Assembly: GCF_013167955.1 (NCBI RefSeq)
Contig: NZ_BLWF01000004.1
Span: 186,001-250,000, forward strand
Source: Thermanaeromonas sp. C210
GTDB lineage: Bacteria; Bacillota; DSM-521; Neomoorellales; Neomoorellaceae
DNA length: 64,000 nt
Direction: 5' to 3'
Part shown: positions 23,347 to 31,840 of the stretch, piece after piece
How positions within the stretch are numbered: the first letter of the stretch is position 1
Layout of the letters: each line of letters opens with the position of its first letter
The notes under the pieces: generated by a model
Database searches by the model: none
Told to the model about the DNA's origin: nothing
Seen by the model: the letters and a program-made list of their open reading frames with translations, nothing else
Program-made: the position numbers and the translations under genes

Positions 23347-24992
23347 GCCTGGCCCTGCCAGCGAGAAGCAAACTCTTCTACACGAGTGATATTGGCAGGG
23401 GGAGCGATTCGCATCAGGCGCAGGATCTTTTTGCTTAACTCTGTACCCTTGGTCTTAATAAAGAAGGTTTCTCCTTCGATTTCCACCTCGGCAAAGTTGA
23501 GGGAGTTTAACGCTTCCCGGATCTCTACCGGCGAGGCGTTTTCTCCAGCTTGCCGGAGCTTGGATTCCAGGGTGCGTTCGAGAAGAAAGGCCAGGAAACA
23601 GATTACAAAGTGCCCCTTAATCCGCCTTTCGGTCCAATGGAAAACCGGTCGTACTTCCAGGGTGCTTTTCATGACGCGGAAGGATTCTTCAATCCGCCAC
23701 AGGTTGTGGTAAGCATCCAGAATGTCTTTGGCGCTCATCTCTTTCTCGTTGGTCTGGATGCCGTAGTAGCCGTCAAATTGTTGGTCCCAGTTAATTGCTT
23801 CTTCGTCCAGCACCCAGGTGCCGGTACAATCTACTTCTTTGAGGTATTTCTTGCCGCCGCGTTTATTGCTGGCCCGGATTTTAGCCTTGCTTTCTAAAAG
23901 GCTTTGGGCCTTCTCGATTAACCTTTCCCGGTCGGACCGGTCTTTCTCCGCCCGCCGGCTGGAGTAGGTGACGATCAGTTTTTCGGGTAATTGGTATTTT
24001 TCTCCTTCAGCGGTGAACTCGTTTATGTATTCGATAACCTTGTAGCGAAGGACTTCTCCTTCTTCGTCGTCCTTGATCTCCTGATAGCCGTCTTCGTCCA
24101 GGATCATATCGGTAATCTCTTTCTTCATCTTCTTAATGCGGGCGGCAAAAATGTAGCTGTAGTTACGTTCTACTATGCGCTTTAAATTGAGCTTGCTGTT
24201 AATCCCCCGGTCCGCCACGATAATTACCCGGCGCAGGCCAAAACGTTTTTCCAGCTTTTCTAAGGCTGCTTCCAGGGTTTTACCGTCAAAGGTATTGCCG
24301 GGGAAAAGCTCATAGCCTATGGGCCGACCTTCGCAATCAATAAGTAAACCCAGTACCACCTGGACTTCGTTGTACTTGCCGTCTTTACTGAAGCCAAAAT
24401 CTCGTAAAGTATCGGCTTTGACGCTGGCAAAGGAAAAGGTCGTTACGTCGTAAAATACCACATCTACTTTCATGTTGAAAAGGTGGCGGTTCTTCCGGAA
24501 CATCTCTTCTTCCAGCAATTCTTTGTGCTCACTGAGTAAATCCAGGGAGCGATAGAGGTGGTTCAAAGCCACGTCGGGCAAACTGGCATAACGTTGCTGG
24601 TGGTTGTAGGTGCCCAGTTTGCTCCTGGGCTCAAGGAGGTGCTGGACGACCATCAGAAAACTCGCGTCACTTAAGCTGAATTGGACCTTGTGTTTGGCAC
24701 TAATCTCTTTCAGCAGTTCGGGTAGTTCAAATTGGTTCCAGATCTTCCGGTAGACCACATAACCCCAGTTCTTGATCTGCGCCTCAGAGAAGTTCGCTAA
24801 ACTGGTCACCTCCCTGGCCTTGGACAATTCTAAAAGGCGCTTTCCCAATCTTTGAAAGCTGGGGTTGTTTTCAATCTCATCCAGGCGGCCGAGATTTAAA
24901 AGGACCTTGTGTTTGACAACACCGTTTTCCCGGTAAGACCGAACCAACTGAACGTACTGGTGGTCCCTAGATTTAGTTATCTTGATGAACAT
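23343..24992 (-). CDS. IS4/IS1634-type transposase (DDE)
   Basis: A 549-residue transposase of the DDE_Tnp_1/IS1634 type. The N-terminal region contains LVRSYRENGVVKHKVLLNLG. The catalytic core shows VVFYDVTTFSF (first Asp), VIIVADRGINSK (second Asp) and the YREK-like segment YHNLWRIEESFRVMKSTLEVRPVF with the Glu. The frame is intact. Its TAG stop codon lies within the 10-bp direct repeat that flanks the element, so it is supplied by the target sequence. Confidence 0.93.
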   Translation of the reverse strand: MFIKITKSRDHQYVQLVRSYRENGVVKHKVLLNLGRLDEIENNPSFQRLGKRLLELSKAREVTSLANFSEAQIKNWGYVVYRKIWNQFELPELLKEISAKHKVQFSLSDASFLMVVQHLLEPRSKLGTYNHQQRYASLPDVALNHLYRSLDLLSEHKELLEEEMFRKNRHLFNMKVDVVFYDVTTFSFASVKADTLRDFGFSKDGKYNEVQVVLGLLIDCEGRPIGYELFPGNTFDGKTLEAALEKLEKRFGLRRVIIVADRGINSKLNLKRIVERNYSYIFAARIKKMKKEITDMILDEDGYQEIKDDEEGEVLRYKVIEYINEFTAEGEKYQLPEKLIVTYSSRRAEKDRSDRERLIEKAQSLLESKAKIRASNKRGGKKYLKEVDCTGTWVLDEEAINWDQQFDGYYGIQTNEKEMSAKDILDAYHNLWRIEESFRVMKSTLEVRPVFHWTERRIKGHFVICFLAFLLERTLESKLRQAGENASPVEIREALNSLNFAEVEIEGETFFIKTKGTELSKKILRLMRIAPPANITRVEEFASRWQGQA

Positions 24993-25054
24993 GTTTTTAT
25001 GATACCACTATTTACACCTATTGTCTAGCTATATAACCATTATTACCGCTAATG
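23347..25054 (-). mobile_element. nested IS4/IS1634-type element
   Basis: Bounded by exact 10-bp direct repeats TTGCCACTAC (23337-23346 and 25055-25064), giving an element of 1708 bp. It sits in the right end of the IS256-type element. Terminal inverted repeats were not obvious to the eye. The 10-bp duplication fits the IS4 supergroup, where duplications of about 10 bp or longer are known. Confidence 0.65.
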
Positions 25055-25064
25055 TTGCCACTAC
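25055..25064. repeat. 10-bp direct repeat, right copy (TTGCCACTAC)
   Basis: Partner of 23337-23346. Joining the flanks without the nested IS gives a continuous candidate right end for the IS256-type element. Confidence 0.6.
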
Positions 25065-25090
25065 ACTTTTCGCTTTCTGACCGGCTTTGA

Positions 25091-25312
25091 GCCCGCAAAC
25101 CTAGATTTTATGCGGGTCCCCGTTTCGAAAACGAGTTGTAACTGATAAAGTCAGGATATTCTACGCCTAAAAACTAACCTCCTCCCCGACTCCCTTTTAA
25201 ATGATGCCGGAGACGGTTATTCTAAAAACTGGGAGGATTTTATGGCCCCTCGCCGAAATATAAAAGTCGGCTTCCGATAATGCCCAAATTTTTTTCAAGA
25301 GGTGATCAGTTA
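25091..25312. other. leader region of the DUF2148 gene
   Basis: No gene. A TTTCGAAA-centred palindrome lies near 25110-25125 and a GCCGA..TCGGC inverted repeat near 25253-25272, just upstream of the ribosome site. No clear promoter could be chosen. Confidence 0.4.
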
Positions 25313-25831
25313 ATGCCCAACATTATGTATACCGCTGCCGAACTTATGGCGGTAGCCGCCCGTACGGCTCCCAAGGCGGCCGGCAAGGACTTTGTGGTCT
25401 TAGAAATCCTGCAAGGAGACCAGTTGCAGAAGCTGGCCGATGCCATGGTTGACTACGGGCGTCAGACTAATCGCAAGAATTTCGACCGGGACGGGGAAAA
25501 TGTAAGACGTTCCGAAGCAGTCCTGCTGATAGGGTTAAAAAACGCCCAAAAGGCCGGATTGGACTGTGGCGCTTGCGGAGAGCCTCGGTGCGCAGAGCTG
25601 AAGGATTTACAGCCGGGCCCGGAGTTTGCCGGCCCTATATGCGCCTGGCGTCTCCTGGACTTAGGCATCGCCATAGGCTCGGCGGTCAAGACGGCCAGCA
25701 TCCTCAATATTGACAATCGCATTATGTATCGCATTGGGGTCCTGGCCAGGCGTCTGGGCCTCATCGATGCGGACATGGCAGTGGGCATACCCCTCTCGGC
25801 TACCGGCAAAAACATTTATTTCGACCGTTAA
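25313..25831 (+). CDS. DUF2148 ferredoxin domain-containing protein
   Basis: About 172 residues of the DUF2148 family, which is common in anaerobic bacteria and archaea. Conserved cysteines are grouped in LDCGACGEPRC, with one more in AGPICAWRLLDLG, and could bind a [4Fe-4S] cluster. Start chosen at ATG 25313 behind AGAGGTGAT; a possible earlier start at 25280 has no site. It is a single gene ending at a strong hairpin. The biochemical role is unknown. Confidence 0.85.
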   Translation: MPNIMYTAAELMAVAARTAPKAAGKDFVVLEILQGDQLQKLADAMVDYGRQTNRKNFDRDGENVRRSEAVLLIGLKNAQKAGLDCGACGEPRCAELKDLQPGPEFAGPICAWRLLDLGIAIGSAVKTASILNIDNRIMYRIGVLARRLGLIDADMAVGIPLSATGKNIYFDR

Positions 25832-25836
25832 ACGTA

Positions 25837-25863
25837 AAGGTCCCTCACCATTTGAGGGACCTT
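25837..25863. terminator. bidirectional terminator between convergent genes
   Basis: A perfect 11-bp stem (AAGGTCCCTCA / TGAGGGACCTT, short loop). It lies 6 bp after the DUF2148 stop and 2 bp before the phosphoesterase stop on the other strand. U-runs are short on both sides. Confidence 0.7.
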
Positions 25864-25864
25864 G

Positions 25865-26545
25865 TTAGTTTAGCTGCGCCGGCCGGAAGGCCAGGTGGTC
25901 TCCCGACACCAAATGAAATTCCATTCCCCAGTGGTTTCCCTCCAGGGCTCTTAGGCGGTCCTGGCCGTGGAGATGGGCGTAATAACAACGTTGGACGCCA
26001 TACTCCCGCATGAGGTCCACGAAGGCAGAAGGCTCGCCCGTAAGAGCCGGGGGAAAATGCAGCATTACAATTATGGGTTCGGTTCCCTGCCTTATTCTGG
26101 CCAGCTCCTGCAGGGCCCTTTCCAGCCGCAGGGTTTCCCTCCGGTAAACCCTCTCATCGGTTTCCGGATTAAAAAGGGGGTGCCCCGGCACCAGCCATCC
26201 GCGGGTACCGCAGATGGCCAACCCTTCCACCACTTCGGGTTTCAAGAGGTCGAAATCCGCGTCTAGAATGGCAGCCCGCATCTTCCTTTCGGTTTGCCAC
26301 CAGTAATCGTGGTTGCCCTTAAGAATCCTCTTGCGGCCGGGCAAGCTCTTTAAAAGCTGTAAGTGGGGAAGGGCTTCCTCCAGGCGCATGGCCCAGCTGA
26401 GATCTCCCAGCAGGTAAACGGTATCCTGCGGTCGAACGGCTTTCTTCCATTCCTCCACTATTCTATGCTCGTGATGATCCCATTCCGGTCCGAAAAGGGA
26501 CATGTCGCGACCCAGATGGAGATCGCCTAGGGCAAAAAGGGCCAT
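25865..26545 (-). CDS. Calcineurin-like metallophosphoesterase
   Basis: A 226-residue metal-dependent phosphoesterase. The five family motifs are all present in order: GDLHLG (7-12), GDLSWA (near 47), GNHDYW (near 76), HFPP (near 163) and AHLHG (near 190). It is cytoplasmic, with no signal peptide. It lies 2 bp after the isocitrate dehydrogenase stop, so the two are probably co-transcribed, though no functional link is known. The substrate is unknown. Confidence 0.9.
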   Translation of the reverse strand: MALFALGDLHLGRDMSLFGPEWDHHEHRIVEEWKKAVRPQDTVYLLGDLSWAMRLEEALPHLQLLKSLPGRKRILKGNHDYWWQTERKMRAAILDADFDLLKPEVVEGLAICGTRGWLVPGHPLFNPETDERVYRRETLRLERALQELARIRQGTEPIIVMLHFPPALTGEPSAFVDLMREYGVQRCYYAHLHGQDRLRALEGNHWGMEFHLVSGDHLAFRPAQLN

Positions 26546-26547
26546 TT

Positions 26548-27564
26548 TTATCCTCCCGTGCTCTGTTCCAGCCTCCGCACAATGGCCTCCGCCATCTCCT
26601 GGGTTCCTGCCGTCCCGCCCAGGTCGTAGGTTAAATATTTGCCTTCCAGCAAAACCTCGTTGACGGCCTGCCGGACCCGCGCGGCAGGTTCATCCTCACC
26701 TAGGTGCTCCAGCATCATAACTCCGGAAAGGATAGTAGCCAGAGGATTAACCTTGTTCTGCCCGGCGTACTTCGGCGCGCTGCCGTGGATGGGCTCAAAA
26801 ACCGCAGCCGCCTCCCCCAGGTTGGCTCCGGGAGCTACCCCCAGGCCGCCCACTAGGCCGGCGCAGAGGTCGGAAAGGATGTCGCCGTACAGGTTGGGCA
26901 ATACCAGCACATCGTACTGTTCCGGCTTCTGTACCAGTTGCATGCTGAGATTATCCACAATCCGGTCGTCGGCTTCGATTTCAGGATAATCCTTGGCCAC
27001 TTCGTAAAAGCAGTGCAGGAAAAGACCGTCGGTGAGTTTCAAAATATTGGCCTTGTGACCCGCGGTGACCCGTCGGCGGCCTTTCTTCCGCGCATACTCA
27101 AAGGCCGCCCGGGCTATCCTTTCCGAGCCCTTGCGGGTAATGATCTTGATACTCTCCGCCGCATCCTCGCCTACCGTATGTTCCACCCCGGCGTAAAGGT
27201 CTTCGGTATTCTCTCGGAAGATTACCAGGTCGATGTTCTGGTACCGGGAAGGTACGTTGGGTAAATTCTTAACCGGCCGAACGTTGGCGTAAAGGTCCAG
27301 TTCCTTGCGCAGGGCCACATTGACGCTGCGAAATCCGGTGCCTACAGGAGTGGTAATGGGTCCTTTAAGGGCCACCCTGTTCCGCCTGATGGATTCCAGC
27401 ACTTCCCCGGGCAGAACGCTGCCGTATTTCTTAAGGGCGGATTCACCTGCCTCCACCACTTCCCACTCGAGCTCGGCCCCGCTGGCCTCCAGGACCCGCC
27501 GCGCGGCCGCGGTCACTTCCGGGCCGGTACCATCCCCCGGTATCAACGTTACTACATGCCGCAA
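26548..27564 (-). CDS. Isocitrate/isopropylmalate dehydrogenase family, probable NAD-dependent isocitrate dehydrogenase
   Basis: About 338 residues, beta-decarboxylating dehydrogenase. It shows [11 protein letters not shown], the substrate loop [40 protein letters not shown], the metal-binding [19 protein letters not shown] and the cofactor loop [13 protein letters not shown]. The Ser in GFRSVN and [10 protein letters not shown] favour isocitrate over isopropylmalate. HGSAPKYAG suggests NAD use. Start: TTG 27564 has GGAGGTGG 8 nt upstream; the ATG at 27591 has no site. In anaerobes it supplies 2-oxoglutarate for glutamate. Homoisocitrate dehydrogenase is an alternative. Confidence 0.85.
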   Translation of the reverse strand: MRHVVTLIPGDGTGPEVTAAARRVLEASGAELEWEVVEAGESALKKYGSVLPGEVLESIRRNRVALKGPITTPVGTGFRSVNVALRKELDLYANVRPVKNLPNVPSRYQNIDLVIFRENTEDLYAGVEHTVGEDAAESIKIITRKGSERIARAAFEYARKKGRRRVTAGHKANILKLTDGLFLHCFYEVAKDYPEIEADDRIVDNLSMQLVQKPEQYDVLVLPNLYGDILSDLCAGLVGGLGVAPGANLGEAAAVFEPIHGSAPKYAGQNKVNPLATILSGVMMLEHLGEDEPAARVRQAVNEVLLEGKYLTYDLGGTAGTQEMAEAIVRRLEQSTGG

Positions 27565-28025
27565 ATTCTGCCACCTCCGCCTCGGAAACAATTACGCCTC
27601 TTATTATACGCAATTTAGTTTCCTTGAGCTAGCCTTCTCTGTGGCAGTTTTGACCTATTTTGAGCAATACACGCTTCCACTACTTCGGGGGTAAGTAACG
27701 AGGTATCCCCAATTTTCATTCCAGGCCTGCTTGGCTTCTGCTCGCTCCAAAAACCCTCGCGGGCCAAACTAGCGCTCGGCTCAAGGCTCCGGCAGGCTTC
27801 CCGGCAAATTCGACCTCCTCTCTCAGTTGCCGGCCGCAGGTTTCTCATGGCCTCGGGCCTGCCTCCGCCTTTCGCCAAGCTTAAGTTTGGCTACCGCGAA
27901 GGCTTGCTCGCTCGCTTGAAGCCTAAGCAGGCCACCCCAGCGAAAACCGGAGATAACTCATGGTAAATAATGATTGCTACCTTTTCCCGCCAGAGTTACA
28001 ATAAACCAGGAGGCGGTATTTACTC
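27565..28025. other. divergent intergenic region with hairpins
   Basis: 461 bp between divergent genes. It contains a -10-like TATAAT on the minus strand (27603-27608) for the dehydrogenase, and three stable hairpins: CCGGCAA..TTGCCGG (27801-27833), GCCAA..TTGGC (27874-27891) and AGGCTT..AAGCCT (27900-27924). A minus-strand frame at 27615-27878 has no family features. No known riboswitch was recognised. Confidence 0.5.
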
Positions 28026-29702
28026 ATGCTGATCGGCTTAGACATGGGCGGCACCCATACTGATGCCGTCCTTATCTCTGAAGGCGAGGTTGTGGAGCAC
28101 GTAAAGGTCCTTACCGATCCCGCCGACTTTTTGGCTTCCATCGAGCAGGCCCTAAACACCCTTCTGAAGCACAGGGACCCTGCAGCCATACGGCGCATAA
28201 ACTTGAGCACCACCGTGTGCACCAACGCCATTGTGGAAGGGAAAACAGAACCCGTGGGCCTGCTCCTTATACCCGGTCCGGGACTTAACCCCTCTTTTTT
28301 GACCTGCGCAAAAGTGACTGTAATCCTCCAGGGCAGCATTGACCACCGGGGCCGGGAGACCAGCCCCCTCAAGCGTGAGGAACTGGAGTCGGCCAGGCGG
28401 CAGTTCCAGGACAACGGTATCCGCTGCCTGGCAGCGGTGGGAAAATTCTCCGTCCGCAACCCGGCCCATGAATTGGAGATAGCGCACCTTTTGGAAGGAA
28501 GCTATGATTTTATCACCTTGGGCCACCGGTTGTCGGGCCGCTTAGCCTTCCCCCGGCGGGTGTACACTGCGTACCTGAACAGCTCCGTCTGGCGGGTCTA
28601 CAGCCGATTTGCCGGGGCAGTCCGGTCTTATGTGGAAAGCAAGGGTTTGAAGATAGAACCCTTTATTCTCAAGGCGGACGGGGGTACCTTGACTTTAGCC
28701 AGCGCGGTGAATACTCCCGTGGAAACCATCCTTTCCGGACCGGCGGCCAGCATCATGGGTGCTTTGGCGCTGGCACCGGTTGAAGACGATTTCGTCATTC
28801 TGGACATCGGCGGCACCACTACGGATATTGCCTTCTGCGCTGGCGGCGTCCCCCTTTTTGAACCCCAGGGCATACGCCTGGGGCCTTATCCCACCCTGGT
28901 GCGGTCCTTTTTCGTTCATTCAGTAGGGCTGGGCGGGGATAGCTCCATTAGAATAGTAGACGGGCGTATGGCCATCGGTCCCCAGCGTCAGGGCCCTCCG
29001 GCTGCCCTGGGCGGTCCCGCTCCCACCCCTACCGACGCCCTCATCACACTCGGCCTGCTGCAACTGGGGGATCGAGGGCGGGCAGAGAGGGCTATAGAAA
29101 GTCTGGGTAAACCGGTGGGCTTATCCATTAGGGAAACGGCTCAAAGTGCCCTCGACGAATTTACCGCAGGTATCGCCCGGACTGTAAACCAGCTTCTTCA
29201 CTACCTGAACAGCCGACCTGTGTATACGATCCGGGAAGTTCTGACCGAAAGGAAGCTGGAGCCGCGCCGGGTGATTGCCGTAGGGGCCCCCGCTCCCCTC
29301 TTAAAGCCCTTCCTGGAAAAAGCCTCCGGCCTGCCGGTAGAAGTGCCTTCCCTCGCAGGGGTAGCCAATGCCGTAGGCGCGGCTTTAAGCCACCCCACGG
29401 CGACCCTGGCCCTTTTCGCGGATACGGAGAGGGGTGTCCTGACGGCTCCCGAGATAGGATGGCAGGAAAGAATTGACCGCTCTTTTTCCCTGGAGCAGGC
29501 GCGGCGGCGGGCCTTTGCTTTGCTGGAGCAGCGCCTTAGAGAATTGGGGTACACCGGAGGCGTTCCTGAGCTGGAAGTAATAGAGGAACAGGCCTTCAAT
29601 ATGGTGCGCGGGTTTTACACCGTCGGCAGAAATATACGCCTCAAGGTCCAGAACAGGCCGTCTCTCATCGGGCTGAAAGGGGGAACCTACGACCATGCTT
29701 AA
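28026..29702 (+). CDS. Hydantoinase/oxoprolinase-family protein (HyuA-like)
   Basis: A 558-residue member of the HyuA/oxoprolinase family, shorter than the usual 650-700. The N-terminal ASKHA ATP-binding motif is MLIGLDMGGTHTDAVL, the second phosphate motif FVILDIGGTTTDIAFCAGG (about 256-274), and a conserved TVCTNAI sits near 60. These proteins use ATP to open cyclic amides (hydantoins, 5-oxoproline) or activate carbonyls (acetone carboxylase). Start ATG with AGGAGG 13 nt upstream. The stop overlaps the next gene by 8 nt, so it is translated with a histone-deacetylase-like hydrolase. No HyuB partner is present. The substrate is unknown. Confidence 0.85.
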   Translation: MLIGLDMGGTHTDAVLISEGEVVEHVKVLTDPADFLASIEQALNTLLKHRDPAAIRRINLSTTVCTNAIVEGKTEPVGLLLIPGPGLNPSFLTCAKVTVILQGSIDHRGRETSPLKREELESARRQFQDNGIRCLAAVGKFSVRNPAHELEIAHLLEGSYDFITLGHRLSGRLAFPRRVYTAYLNSSVWRVYSRFAGAVRSYVESKGLKIEPFILKADGGTLTLASAVNTPVETILSGPAASIMGALALAPVEDDFVILDIGGTTTDIAFCAGGVPLFEPQGIRLGPYPTLVRSFFVHSVGLGGDSSIRIVDGRMAIGPQRQGPPAALGGPAPTPTDALITLGLLQLGDRGRAERAIESLGKPVGLSIRETAQSALDEFTAGIARTVNQLLHYLNSRPVYTIREVLTERKLEPRRVIAVGAPAPLLKPFLEKASGLPVEVPSLAGVANAVGAALSHPTATLALFADTERGVLTAPEIGWQERIDRSFSLEQARRRAFALLEQRLRELGYTGGVPELEVIEEQAFNMVRGFYTVGRNIRLKVQNRPSLIGLKGGTYDHA

Positions 29703-31008
29703 AGCTGCCCGCCGCGTGGGACTGGTGTTCTTCCCGGCCTACGACTGGGCCATCTCCCCTACCCACCCGGAGCGGGAGGAGCGGCTCCTCTATACCCAGG
29801 ACCAGGTCTGGGAAGAGGGAGTTTTAGATATCGAAGGCATTACCGAATACCGCCCGCGGCTGGCCGACATTAAGGACGTCGAGCGGGTCCACATCTGCGT
29901 GCCCGACGTTAGGAGCCGGGCCGGTGAATCAGATCTCATTGCCGCCGGCGGGGCTCTGGTGGCGGCCGACGCCGTCCTCCAGGGGGAGGTAGACCGGGCC
30001 TTTGCCATAGTGCGTCCCCCCGGCCACCATGCCCAGCGCATTGTCTACGGCAACCGCGGCTTCTGCAATATCAACATTGAAGCCATTATGATCGAATACA
30101 TCCGCCAGAGGTACGGTCCCAAGCGCATCGCCATTGTAGATACCGATTGCCACCACGGCGACGGTACCCAGGACATTTACTGGCACGATAAGGACACCCT
30201 CTATATCTCCATTCATCAGGACGGCCGCACCCTCTACCCGGGCACCGGTTTTTTGCCCGAGTTCGGCGGTCCCAATGCCTGCGGGTACACCCTGAATCTC
30301 CCCCTACCCCCGCAAACCGGGGAGGAGGGATTCCTCTACGCCCTGGAAAACCTGATCCTCCCTGTGCTCAACGATTTCCGGCCCGACCTGATTATCAACT
30401 CGGCGGGGCAAGACAACCACTACACGGATCCCATTACCAATATGCGTTTTTCCGCCCGAGGTTACGCCAGGCTTACCGAACTCTTGCAGCCCCACATCGC
30501 GGTTCTGGAAGGGGGCTACTCCATCGAAGGCGCCCTCCCCTATGTCAACCTGGGGATCATCCTGGCCCTGGCGGGGCTGGATTATACTTACGTCCGGGAA
30601 CCCGATTACACCCCGGCTAAAGTATCCCAGCCCCAGGAAATTACCGACTATATTGCCCACCTGTGCCGGGAAACTTATGCAGCCTGGCAGCAGCGGGAGG
30701 AAATACGGGCGCAGACCACACGGGGGAAAAAAGAAATCACCCGCCAGCGCCGCGTCTACTACGACACCGAAGGGCTGCTGGAGATCCAAAAGGAGACCAC
30801 CTTGGTCTGTGAAGAGTGTGCCGGCCTGACCTGGATAGATTCCCGCTGTTCAGAGCGGGGCGAGCATATTTTGGCCGTCTTTATTCCCCGGGATGCCTGC
30901 CCTCGCTGCCGGCAGGAAGGGGAAAAGCTTTTCCGGCAGGCTGACCGGCGGAGCTATACCCGAGTATACCTCCAGGACCGGCCGCGGGATATTCTGGTTA
31001 GAGAGTAA
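29695..31008 (+). CDS. Histone-deacetylase-family amidohydrolase with C-terminal zinc-ribbon-like tail
   Basis: A 437-residue zinc amidohydrolase of the arginase/deacetylase superfamily (acetylpolyamine amidohydrolase/AcuC type). PPGHH (about 108-112) gives the catalytic His pair, DTDCHHGDG (149-157) the Asp and His zinc ligands, and SAGQDNHYTDP (about 236-246) the third ligand. GGYSIEGALPY holds the late Gly motif. Ordinary members end near residue 330. This one has an extra tail with two Cys pairs (CEEC and CPRC), probably a zinc ribbon. It overlaps the HyuA-like gene by 8 nt. It likely removes an acyl group from a small amide. The two may form one degradation or salvage route. Confidence 0.87.
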   Translation: MLKAARRVGLVFFPAYDWAISPTHPEREERLLYTQDQVWEEGVLDIEGITEYRPRLADIKDVERVHICVPDVRSRAGESDLIAAGGALVAADAVLQGEVDRAFAIVRPPGHHAQRIVYGNRGFCNINIEAIMIEYIRQRYGPKRIAIVDTDCHHGDGTQDIYWHDKDTLYISIHQDGRTLYPGTGFLPEFGGPNACGYTLNLPLPPQTGEEGFLYALENLILPVLNDFRPDLIINSAGQDNHYTDPITNMRFSARGYARLTELLQPHIAVLEGGYSIEGALPYVNLGIILALAGLDYTYVREPDYTPAKVSQPQEITDYIAHLCRETYAAWQQREEIRAQTTRGKKEITRQRRVYYDTEGLLEIQKETTLVCEECAGLTWIDSRCSERGEHILAVFIPRDACPRCRQEGEKLFRQADRRSYTRVYLQDRPRDILVRE

Positions 31009-31400
31009 GGGGAGGGCGCAAGTCGCCCGTCCTGCTGGAGCTGCATATCCCCATTTTTTGCTGGGGAGGCCTGCCTGGGCTTGCAAGCCAGGTTCTTTCC
31101 CTGAGCGATAATCAAACCTGAGCTTCCCTCAAAAGCAAAAGCGGGGTTGAGGATAGCGAAGCCCAAGGCCGGCCCTATCGGCAAGGATGCCGCATGCATC
31201 CGGGGACCCCGCTCTTACTGCTTTTAGTGCAGGGCAAGTCCTGCCCGCGAGGGAGACTTGCGTGAGGAAAAGCCAGGCAAGCCCAGGTCCAAGAACTGGG
31301 CATAACTCAGCTGCTGGTGAGGCAACCACGCAAAGGAGGGCCAAGTAAGGCTGGTAGCAAAAATAGGGGTGCTCCAGGTGTTGGAAGCCCTGGCTTCTTT
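31009..31400. other. convergent gene-free region with long-range RNA-like structure
   Basis: 392 bp between the deacetylase-like gene (+) and yraN (-). It contains a nested structure: AAAAGCA (31131-31137) with TGCTTTT (31219-31225), AGCGGGGT (31140-31147) with ACCCCGCT (31206-31213), an inner GGATGC/GCATCC hairpin (31185-31201), then GGGCA/TGCCC (31232-31246) and GCCCAG/CTGGGC (31281-31301). No protein frame with family features was found. It resembles a structured RNA or a large intrinsic structure of unknown class. Confidence 0.5.
31131..31301. ncRNA. candidate structured RNA, class and strand unknown
   Basis: Within 171 nt there are five well-paired stems with 5-8 bp, including a two-part long-range stem that encloses an 80-nt subdomain. 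The density of exact pairings is well above what the neighbouring sequence shows. There is no U-rich end inside it. I could not match it to RNase P, tmRNA, 6S RNA, SRP RNA or a known riboswitch. Expression and strand are not shown by the sequence. Confidence 0.35.
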
Positions 31401-31763
31401 CTAAAAGGCGCCCCGCACCAGCTCTATTCTCTCCACCCCTCCCCTTTTATCCAGCCATACGGCTACTACATCAAAGCGGCAGGGAAGGCCGGCCAGGCCC
31501 TTCTGTTGCAGATAGTAGGCCGCCAGCCGGCGCAAGCGGTGCTGTTTGCGCCAGTCTACCGATTCCTGGGGAGTTCCCAGTAAGTTCGAGGAGCGGGTCC
31601 TGACCTCTACGAAAACTATTTCCCCGCCCTCCTCGGCCACTATATCCAGCTCACCCAGGCCGCAGCGGAAGTTCCTCTCCCGCAGGCGAAAGCCTTTCTC
31701 CTGCAGAAAGGCGGCCGCCGCTTCCTCCCCCTGCCGACCTATGCGCTTCCTTTCCAGCGTCAT
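31401..31763 (-). CDS. yraN: UPF0102 family protein YraN (predicted endonuclease fold)
   Basis: A 120-residue protein of the UPF0102/YraN family, with a restriction-endonuclease-like fold. The conserved motifs are RQGEEAAAAFLQEKGF, RNFRCGLGELDIVAEE and IVFVEVRTRS, which hold the E, D and ExK-type positions. In many Firmicutes yraN follows rnhB directly. Here the eleven nuo genes lie between them. It is probably the last gene of the leftward block. Its role is thought to be in DNA processing, but this is not established. Confidence 0.9.
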   Translation of the reverse strand: MTLERKRIGRQGEEAAAAFLQEKGFRLRERNFRCGLGELDIVAEEGGEIVFVEVRTRSSNLLGTPQESVDWRKQHRLRRLAAYYLQQKGLAGLPCRFDVVAVWLDKRGGVERIELVRGAF

Positions 31764-31840
31764 TAAGAACAGCCCCCAACTGTTCCCGGCGTACTTTGCC
31801 TGCCGCCCCGGAATGTGCGTCAGGCCTCCGACCCAACGCC

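Larger units (their letters stand above)
21980..25090 (+). mobile_element. IS256-family element carrying a nested IS
   Basis: The left end lies at about 21980 (GGCGTTGTCCCAAAAATCG on the plus strand), abutting livF. The transposase is at 22081-23304. The right end is split: GTGCATTTTGCCACTAC at 23331-23346 resembles the inverted left end (CATTTTCCACGA), and its continuation appears after the nested element, at about 25055-25090. The outer right boundary is approximate. No 8-bp target duplication was recognised, in keeping with a later deletion. Confidence 0.6.

Noticed and set aside
27615-27878. Minus-strand frame of 87 codons upstream of the isocitrate dehydrogenase
   Set aside because: No ribosome site at its start, no recognisable family, and it spans hairpins and the probable -10 region of the dehydrogenase promoter.
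31131-31301. RNase P RNA, tmRNA, 6S RNA or group I/II intron
   Set aside because: A GAGGAAAAG segment near 31265 recalls the RNase P P4 region, but the partner ACAGAAA/P4 3' strand and other universal nucleotides are lacking. No tmRNA tag peptide or intron domain V was seen.
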